A stretch of 64,000 nt of DNA, from contig NZ_CP011114.1 of NCBI RefSeq assembly GCF_000993825.1, positions 5,146,001 to 5,210,000 on the forward strand, in the 5' to 3' direction. How positions within the stretch are numbered: the stretch's first letter is position 1; the number at the start of each line of letters is the position of its first letter. The notes under the pieces are model-generated. The model was not told where the DNA came from. It saw only the letters and a list, made by a program, of their open reading frames with translations, and did not search any database. This document shows positions 58,749 to 64,000 of the stretch, in pieces. The translations under genes were made by a program, and so were the position numbers. Origin of the DNA: Paenibacillus durus ATCC 35681 (GTDB taxonomy: Bacteria; Bacillota; Bacilli; Paenibacillales; Paenibacillaceae).

Positions 58749-59678
58749 ATGGTTCGACTGGCGGTGGAGATGCGGAATGTGATCAAGAAAAGGCGCTCCA
58801 AAACGATAGGGCCGATCAACCTGGAGCTGCCGGAGGGACATATCATCGCGCTGGTGGGGCAGAACGGTTCGGGAAAAAGCACGCTTCTGAGCATGCTGCT
58901 GAAGCTGGCGCTTCCGGAAGAGGGGACCATTCGCTGGTTCGGGAATAGCGCCGAAGGCGAACTGCCGATGGATATCCGGCGGAGCATCGGCTATGTGCCG
59001 GAATCCCCGATCCAAGAGGAGAGCCACTGGACGCCGGAAGAGGCCGCTTGCTTTCGCAGCAGGTGGTATCCGGAGTGGGACGGCGATTTTTTTCAGGAAA
59101 TGCTGGATAAATTCGAGGTGCCACGAGGGTCCAGGCTCGGTAAAATGTCCAAAGGTGAACGCCGCAAGTTCGAGATCGCGGCCGCGCTGGCTGCCGGTCC
59201 GAAGCTGCTGCTGCTCGACGAGCCTTCATCGGGGCTGGACCCTTTTGCCTGGCGGATCATGATCGAGACGTTCCAGCGCTATATGGATGAGCGGCAAGCG
59301 ACGATCGTCATTTCCACGCATATTGTTGAGGAGGTGCGCCGGCTGGCCGATTACATCGTCCTGCTCCATAAGGGGGAGCTGCTCGGCATGGTCGAAAAAG
59401 ACACGCTGCTCGGTACATGGAGCGAAGTCTGGGTCAGCGCGGCGGATGAAGCGGAACTTGCAGAGCTTGCGGCCGAGCTCCCGGAGGCGCTGGAACTGAG
59501 TATGCAGGCTCCCGGCATGGCGCGGATGATCACCTCCCGTTTGCCGGATTTAGAGAAACGCTTTGCGCATCTGGGCGTAAAGAAGATCAAGAGCCGCAGC
59601 CTGGAGTTGGAGGAGATTTTGAGCTTGTGGACCATGGGACACCGTCCCGATCTTGTCGATCTAAGGAGAGGAGACTAG
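58749..59678 (+). CDS. ABC transporter ATPase
   Basis: 309 residues. Walker A GQNGSGKST at about 38-46, Q-loop GYVPESPIQEE, signature KMSKGERRK (SKGER in place of SGGQ), Walker B KLLLLDEPSSGLD and His in STHIVEE. The C-terminal 90 residues are the extra region seen in BcrA/YtrB-like ATPases. Coupled to the GntR gene (3-base gap). Works with the permease at 57564 in export or peptide-antibiotic response. Confidence 0.9.
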   Translation: MVRLAVEMRNVIKKRRSKTIGPINLELPEGHIIALVGQNGSGKSTLLSMLLKLALPEEGTIRWFGNSAEGELPMDIRRSIGYVPESPIQEESHWTPEEAACFRSRWYPEWDGDFFQEMLDKFEVPRGSRLGKMSKGERRKFEIAAALAAGPKLLLLDEPSSGLDPFAWRIMIETFQRYMDERQATIVISTHIVEEVRRLADYIVLLHKGELLGMVEKDTLLGTWSEVWVSAADEAELAELAAELPEALELSMQAPGMARMITSRLPDLEKRFAHLGVKKIKSRSLELEEILSLWTMGHRPDLVDLRRGD

Positions 59679-59681
59679 AGA

Positions 59682-60584
59682 ATGGAAGCACTAAAGCTGG
59701 AGGATGTTGTGAAGCAGTATGGAGACAAAACGGCGGTGAATGGAATTACCCTTGGCGTCGAGCCGGGGGAGATCTACGGTTTGCTGGGGGCCAACGGCGC
59801 GGGCAAGACGACGACGATGCGCATGGTGCTTGGCCTGATTTATCCTGACGGAGGGACTATCCGGTACAACGGCAAGCCGTTCAGCAGCGAGCTTCAGTCC
59901 ATCATGGGCTACCTCCCCGAAGAGCGGGGGCTGTATCCCAAAGTGAAGGTCAGTGAACAGATTATCTACCTTGGGCGTCTGCGCGGCATGTCCGCAAGCG
60001 ATGCCGACAAGAGCCTGCGGTACTGGCTGGACCGCTTCGAGGTGCCGGATTACTATAACAAAAAAATCGAGGAGCTGTCCAAAGGCAATCAGCAAAAAAT
60101 GGGCTTCATCGCCGCCGTTGTACATAAGCCGCAGATTCTCATTCTGGACGAAGCTTTCAGCGGCCTTGATCCGGTCAACGTCGAGCTGCTTAAAGATACG
60201 GTCAGGGAGCTTCGCGACCAGGGTACAAGCATCCTGTTCTCAACTCATCGGATGGAGCATGTCGAGGAGCTGTGCCGCCATATTACGATTCTGGACCGCT
60301 CCAATACGGTCGTGCAGGGCGACCTCCGCGAGATTAAGCAGGGCTATCCTCGGGAAGAGGTGCTGCTGCGTACACCGGGCGAAGTGACCGGGCTTGACCG
60401 TATTTCCGGCGTGACCGCCGTAGAGCGGCAGGAGAGGGGATATCTCGTTCGGATATCCGAAATCGGCGCGGCTCAGCGGATTCTGAAAGCGGCGCTGGAG
60501 CAGGGCGAAGTGGAGCATTTTGAAATCAAGGAGCCGACGTTAAACCAAATCTTTATCAGAGTGGTGGGTGAATCTCATGAATAA
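59682..60584 (+). CDS. natA: ABC transporter ATPase, NatA-like
   Basis: 300 residues, AAGGAGAGGAG upstream. Walker A GANGAGKTT, Q-loop GYLPEERGLYPK, signature ELSKGNQQK, Walker B ILILDEAFSGLD (DEA for DEP), switch STHRMEHVE, then the C-terminal DUF4162 domain typical of NatA/EcsA relatives. Four bases after the preceding ATPase. The permease gene downstream overlaps its end by 8 bases, so the two proteins form a sodium- or drug-export type complex (NatAB). The ion specificity is not shown by sequence. Confidence 0.88.
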   Translation: MEALKLEDVVKQYGDKTAVNGITLGVEPGEIYGLLGANGAGKTTTMRMVLGLIYPDGGTIRYNGKPFSSELQSIMGYLPEERGLYPKVKVSEQIIYLGRLRGMSASDADKSLRYWLDRFEVPDYYNKKIEELSKGNQQKMGFIAAVVHKPQILILDEAFSGLDPVNVELLKDTVRELRDQGTSILFSTHRMEHVEELCRHITILDRSNTVVQGDLREIKQGYPREEVLLRTPGEVTGLDRISGVTAVERQERGYLVRISEIGAAQRILKAALEQGEVEHFEIKEPTLNQIFIRVVGESHE

Positions 60585-61857
60585 GATGGGAACGATTATC
60601 GGGTTTACGTTCAAGAACAAGGTGAGAACGAAATCCTTTCTTGTAACAACGCTGATTTTGGTTCTGCTGCTCAGTATCGGAATGAATATCCCTTATTTCA
60701 TCAAAGTGTTCAAGGGTGAAGACGGAAGCGGAAGCGCTCCAAGCCCGGGTGTTCACATTGCGGTCATTGCGGAGAACGGCAGCCGCGCGGCGCAACTTCT
60801 GCAGACTTACGCGCAGCAGTCGGGAACGGGAGCGACGGTCGTTCCGTACGCTTCAGCGGATGACACTGGCCTGAAGCAGGCTTTGTCGGACGGCAAAGTG
60901 GACGGATATCTTACCTTAACGGAGCAGGATGGTATGGGACTCGCTTCGGTCGTCTACCATTCCAAGGACGATAGTTCAGAGGAGCAGAGCTTCCTCCGGA
61001 GCGCTCTCCAGCAGGTCAACGCGCAGCTGATCGCGGGCGACCGGCTGACGCCGCAGCAGATCGCGGCCATGAACGCGCCGGTGCAGCTTGGCACCGAGAA
61101 GATCAGCGCGGACGGCGAGTCGGCTCAGAATAAATCGCATCCGTTAATCAACTATGTTATTGTCTACGTCTTGCTTATTCTGTTCTTTATGTCGATTATG
61201 ATGACCGGCAATATGATCGCGGCGGAAGTTACTTCGGAGAAAAGCTCGCGCATCATGGAAATCCTGATTACCAGCGCCTCGCCGCTGGCGCAAATGTTCG
61301 GCAAGGTCATCGGCATTTTCCTGGTCGGCCTGCTGCAAATCGCCATTATCGCGGCCGCCATCGCCGCCAACCTGATGCTGCCGCATAATTCAAGCGTTCT
61401 GCAGGATTTCAATCTCGACCTGGGACAGCTCAGCGCCAGTCTGCTGGTCTACGGAATCATTCTTTATATTCTCGGCTACTTCCTGTACGCTCTGATGTAC
61501 GCCGCCGTCGGCTCCATCGTCAGCCGCACCGAGGATCTCGGGCAGGCCGTAATGCCGATCATGATGCTTGGTTTCGTGAACTTCTACGTTCCGCTGTTCA
61601 GCATCTCGAACCCGAACATCCTGTTGGTCAAGGTTACGAGCTATGTGCCATTCACCTCGCCCCTCAGCATGCTTCTGCGAATCGGCGTCGGCGACGTCGC
61701 CGTCTGGGAAATTATCGTGTCGCTGCTGATTCTGCTTGTCACAATCTTCGGCATGGGCTGGCTGGCCGCGAAGATCTACCGCACCGGCGTGCTGATGTAC
61801 GGCAAGCGCCCAAGTATCAAGGAGCTGCGCAAGGCGATGAAGGCTTATAAGATCTGA
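60577..61857 (+). CDS. natB: ABC transporter permease, NatB-like
   Basis: 426 residues from ATG 60577. One N-terminal helix (20-45), a large extracytoplasmic domain (about 50-190, VHIAVIAENGSRAAQLLQT), then five to six helices with AAEVTSEKSSRIMEILITSA, the ABC2 signature loop of NatB/DUF3153-type exporters. Overlap with the ATPase gene implies coupling. Last gene of the GntR-controlled operon. Confidence 0.88.
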   Translation: MNKMGTIIGFTFKNKVRTKSFLVTTLILVLLLSIGMNIPYFIKVFKGEDGSGSAPSPGVHIAVIAENGSRAAQLLQTYAQQSGTGATVVPYASADDTGLKQALSDGKVDGYLTLTEQDGMGLASVVYHSKDDSSEEQSFLRSALQQVNAQLIAGDRLTPQQIAAMNAPVQLGTEKISADGESAQNKSHPLINYVIVYVLLILFFMSIMMTGNMIAAEVTSEKSSRIMEILITSASPLAQMFGKVIGIFLVGLLQIAIIAAAIAANLMLPHNSSVLQDFNLDLGQLSASLLVYGIILYILGYFLYALMYAAVGSIVSRTEDLGQAVMPIMMLGFVNFYVPLFSISNPNILLVKVTSYVPFTSPLSMLLRIGVGDVAVWEIIVSLLILLVTIFGMGWLAAKIYRTGVLMYGKRPSIKELRKAMKAYKI

Positions 61858-61875
61858 GGACAACAGAATTAATGA

Positions 61876-62226
61876 TGTGAGTAACCATTATAGTTGAGAC
61901 TCCTTTAAATAATAATTGAGACAGGTTTACAATACATGTTTGAGACAATTTGAACCCTTGGTACACCGGAAGTGCTGATGTATCAAGGGTTTGTTCTTTT
62001 ATAAGGAAGTATTAGAGTTGGACATTCTGGACGAAAATGAATTGACAGTAATGCAATAAAATATTCAATTATAAATCGGATAAATCGTTGGTTTATTAGT
62101 GTCTTATAACAATAATGTTATGAAGTGTACTCTATGGATTTAAAACTAGAAGTTCATTATTTATGTTCGCTTAACAGATGTCCACTTTTTATTCTAACTG
62201 CAAAATACTGCTTGTGAGTAACCATT
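61876..62226. repeat. 14-bp direct repeat bounding a small AT-rich insert
   Basis: TGTGAGTAACCATT occurs at 61876-61889 and 62213-62226. Between them TTGAGAC appears three times (61894, 61916, 61940), and a hairpin AACCCTTG/CAAGGGTT sits at about 61951-61991. It looks like debris of a mobile element; no ORF. Confidence 0.4.
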
Positions 62227-62266
62227 CGGAGTTCGCATCTAAACCCAGTACCAAGGAGTGGAAATA

Positions 62267-62461
62267 ATGAATAAAAAACAACAACAAAGTTTAGGAATAC
62301 TGTTTGCAGCCTCTTTTCTTTCGCTAACAGCGAGTCAAATTATTCATTCTAACGGGAGTACTCTGATGGATTTCGCGCAAGGGACTCTAACTGGTATGGG
62401 GATTGTGGGTATGGTGCTGACCATCGCAACCTTTGGCAGATATAATAAGCGTAGCCAATAA
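62267..62461 (+). CDS. Small membrane protein
   Basis: 64 residues from ATG 62267 (AAGGAG eight bases upstream). Two hydrophobic segments (LGILFAASFLSLTASQII and GTLTGMGIVGMVLTIATFG) joined by a polar turn, with a basic end. No family recognised. It lies between element debris and an intact IS630 copy, in AT-rich DNA, so it may be acquired. Confidence 0.65.
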   Translation: MNKKQQQSLGILFAASFLSLTASQIIHSNGSTLMDFAQGTLTGMGIVGMVLTIATFGRYNKRSQ

Positions 62462-62618
62462 GAACGAATCCTGTTGCAAGGGTCAATGCAGTTGATTTAT
62501 AAGTAGTTATTGATTTAAATTCTTACATGTCTTGTTTGAGGAATCTAGTACTTCATCAGTCTAAAAGCAGTTAAATCATGGAATCTATGATATAGTCAAA
62601 GTAAAAGAGGTCGAGCCG

Positions 62619-63086
62619 ATGAAAAAACGAGACTATATCGTAAGTCTAAACGCTGAACAACAAGAGGAACTGAAACGTATGTGTAGCCAAGGAAAGTCGA
62701 CGGCGCGCGCGTTGCGGCGAGCCCAAATTCTGCTGTGGGCCGATGAAAATCGGCCAGGCGGTAAACTTTCGGATGTGGAAATCGCCGAACGCTCAAACGT
62801 GCATACCAACACGGTCCATCTCGTTCGAAAACGGTTTGCCGAGCAAGGCCTTCAGGCCACGCTTGAGCGAAAAAAGCGGTTAACCCCACCGAATCCTCCC
62901 AAAGTTACAGGCGAACTGGAAGCCCAAATCATTGCACTCAGTTGCAGTCCACCGCCCGAAGGAAAGAGCCGCTGGTCCTTGCGGATGCTGGCCGACAAAG
63001 CCGTTGAACTGAACTACATCGAAAGTCTTTCCTATGACACGGTAGATAAAATTTTAAAAAAACGAGCTCAAGCCTCATCTTCGTAA
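62619..63086 (+). CDS. IS630 transposase, N-terminal ORF
   Basis: 155 residues with the helix-turn-helix region ([40 protein letters not shown]) and the linker [20 protein letters not shown]. It ends in [12 protein letters not shown] just after a run of seven A residues. Reading on in the other frame gives [18 protein letters not shown], which leads into ORF B. GAGG precedes the start. The DNA-binding part of a DDE transposase. Confidence 0.9.
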   Translation: MKKRDYIVSLNAEQQEELKRMCSQGKSTARALRRAQILLWADENRPGGKLSDVEIAERSNVHTNTVHLVRKRFAEQGLQATLERKKRLTPPNPPKVTGELEAQIIALSCSPPPEGKSRWSLRMLADKAVELNYIESLSYDTVDKILKKRAQASSS

Positions 63087-63132
63087 ATGCTGGTGCATTC
63101 CGCCAAAGCAAAATGCCGCGTTCGTTGCCACC

Positions 63133-63759
63133 ATGGAAGATGTATTGGAAGTGTATCGACTGCCTTACGATCCGGCTTGTCCCGTCATCTGCATGGACGA
63201 AAAACCGTACCAGCTTCTGGATGAAACCCGGGTGCCCATTCCGATGAAACCCGCTAAACCGCTGCGAGAAGATGCGGAGTACGTGCGCAATGGAACGTGC
63301 AGCATTTTCATTTTTACGGAACCACTTGCGGGCTGGCGACATGTGAGTGTTCGTCCACAGCGCACGCGGGTGGAATGGGCGGAACAAGTCCGCGATCTGT
63401 TGGATGTTCATTACCCGGAGGCTCCGAAAGTGCGCCTCGTGATGGATAACCTGAACACGCATTCTATCGCCTCCCTGTACCAGGCATTCGAACCGGAAGT
63501 GGCTTTGCGTCTGGCGAAACGCCTGGAAATCCATTACACACCAAAACACGGTAGTTGGCTTAATGTGGCCGAAATCGAACTCAGTGTCATGACCCGCCAG
63601 TGTCTGGGACGCCGGATTCCTTCTTTAGAAGATTTGGCCCATGAACTTACCGCATGGGAAGCGGGACGCAATGCGTCTCAAAAGGGAGTAGACTGGCAAT
63701 TCACCACGGAAGACGCCCGAATCAAACTGAAACGCTTATATCCACAATTTAAAGACTGA
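63133..63759 (+). CDS. IS630 transposase, C-terminal (catalytic) ORF
   Basis: 208 residues, the DDE catalytic domain: first Asp in [12 protein letters not shown], second Asp in [12 protein letters not shown], Glu in [16 protein letters not shown]. It is in the +1 frame relative to ORF A. A full transposase needs the reading frame to change at the A-run near 63053-63062. The ATG at 63133 lacks a clear ribosome binding site, so it is probably not an independent gene but the second half of a recoded protein. Confidence 0.88.
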   Translation: MEDVLEVYRLPYDPACPVICMDEKPYQLLDETRVPIPMKPAKPLREDAEYVRNGTCSIFIFTEPLAGWRHVSVRPQRTRVEWAEQVRDLLDVHYPEAPKVRLVMDNLNTHSIASLYQAFEPEVALRLAKRLEIHYTPKHGSWLNVAEIELSVMTRQCLGRRIPSLEDLAHELTAWEAGRNASQKGVDWQFTTEDARIKLKRLYPQFKD

Positions 63760-63810
63760 TGAAGTACTAGTGTATTTATGTTCAACCAGCGGAAAACGTT
63801 AATTCAATAA

Positions 63811-63861
63811 AAGAGGTAGCCTCGGACTTTATTTTCTCGTCCATGGCTACCTCTATTTTTA
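63811..63861 (+). terminator. Rho-independent terminator
   Basis: AGAGGTAGCC and GGCTACCTCT bracket a loop, followed by ATTTTTATTT. Confidence 0.75.
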
Positions 63862-63880
63862 TTTCCGGATTCAAACAAGC

Positions 63881-64000
63881 TTGCGGGCTGAATTCAGCCG
63901 ACTGGGCCCTGTGCAGAGGGGGACCAGTGAGCTACCACGTGGCATCGGACTAGACATGTCTGGGATTGTGGACGCGGTAGGTGATGTCGTCATCGATGTC
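63881..64000 (+). pseudogene. Possible 5'-truncated zinc-type alcohol dehydrogenase/quinone oxidoreductase
   Basis: An open frame running off the right edge translates as SELPRGIGLDMSGIVDAVGD, then VVIDV. It resembles the segment before the cofactor domain in MDR-family oxidoreductases. The expected N-terminus is missing and a terminator lies upstream, so it is probably a fragment left by the nearby IS insertion. Low certainty. Confidence 0.3.

Larger units (their letters stand above)
62548..63767 (+). mobile_element. IS630-family insertion sequence, complete
   Basis: The 18-bp sequence CTAGTACTTCATCAGTCT (62545-62562) is repeated exactly inverted at 63753-63770. Allowing for the TA target duplicated by IS630 elements (62546-62547 and 63768-63769), the element is about 1220 bp. 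It carries two transposase ORFs. A truncated relative is at 9757-10236. Confidence 0.88.

Overview
The window reads as chromosomal DNA from a Paenibacillus-like, facultatively anaerobic member of the Bacillales. The reasons are strong GGAGG-type ribosome binding sites, a caa3 oxidase operon (ctaCDEF plus ctaG), a Bacillus-type LexA box, a HepS/HepT-like prenyl synthase pair, and general protein similarity. No 16S rRNA is present, so the genus is an inference.

Layout. 1-4500: the N-terminus of a ribonucleotide reductase large subunit, repeat-rich spacer, then the anaerobic class III reductase nrdDG on the minus strand. Its leader carries a cobalamin riboswitch, a terminator, two NrdR boxes and a phased array of DnaA-box-like sites. 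4715-4786: tRNA-Thr(CGT). 4850-13650: a clearly AT-richer accessory segment (SPL-family radical SAM protein, SnoaL-like, AraC, RarA, YjbR, MaoC, MerR, quinone reductase). It is littered with broken genes: an IS630 remnant, a YjbR copy with two nonsense codons, a frameshifted lgt and a frameshifted XRE regulator. 13700-17200: an SOS-type small gene, a secreted Ig-like protein, a PTS EIIA and a diguanylate cyclase.

17400-30400 is the most interesting part. It is a flavin-based extracellular electron transfer (EET) locus of the kind described in Listeria: eetA and eetB, an ECF module (two ATPases and EcfT), a U32 protein, a class III aminotransferase, a UbiA-type prenyltransferase (dmkA), a polyprenyl synthase (dmkB) with a small HepS-like partner, the membrane-anchored NADH dehydrogenase ndh2, and the flavinylated lipoprotein pplA. 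pplA looks dead, with an ATA in place of the start codon and a one-base deletion. Fnr-type palindromes flank both ends of the locus, and a 32-residue membrane peptide sits just inside the left one. No fmnB (ApbE) is in the window.

31000-46700 is ordinary core or accessory content: an orphan histidine kinase, MFS transporter, RidA, a TetR-hydrolase pair sharing a palindromic operator, a SNF2 helicase, RelQ, a zinc-ribbon protein, a TrmB-like regulator, xpt and a lipid kinase. 46850-47250 is a leader with three inverted repeats before a 62-residue protein. 47580-54170 holds the caa3 oxidase genes with cre-like sites. 54258-57260 pairs a chemoreceptor with a solute-binding lipoprotein. 57475-61857 is a GntR-controlled ABC operon. 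62548-63767 is a complete IS630-family element whose transposase is split at a run of seven A residues. The right edge may hold a fragment of an alcohol dehydrogenase-type oxidoreductase.

The physiological theme is a switch between oxygen respiration and anaerobic life: caa3 oxidase on one side, class III RNR and EET on the other.
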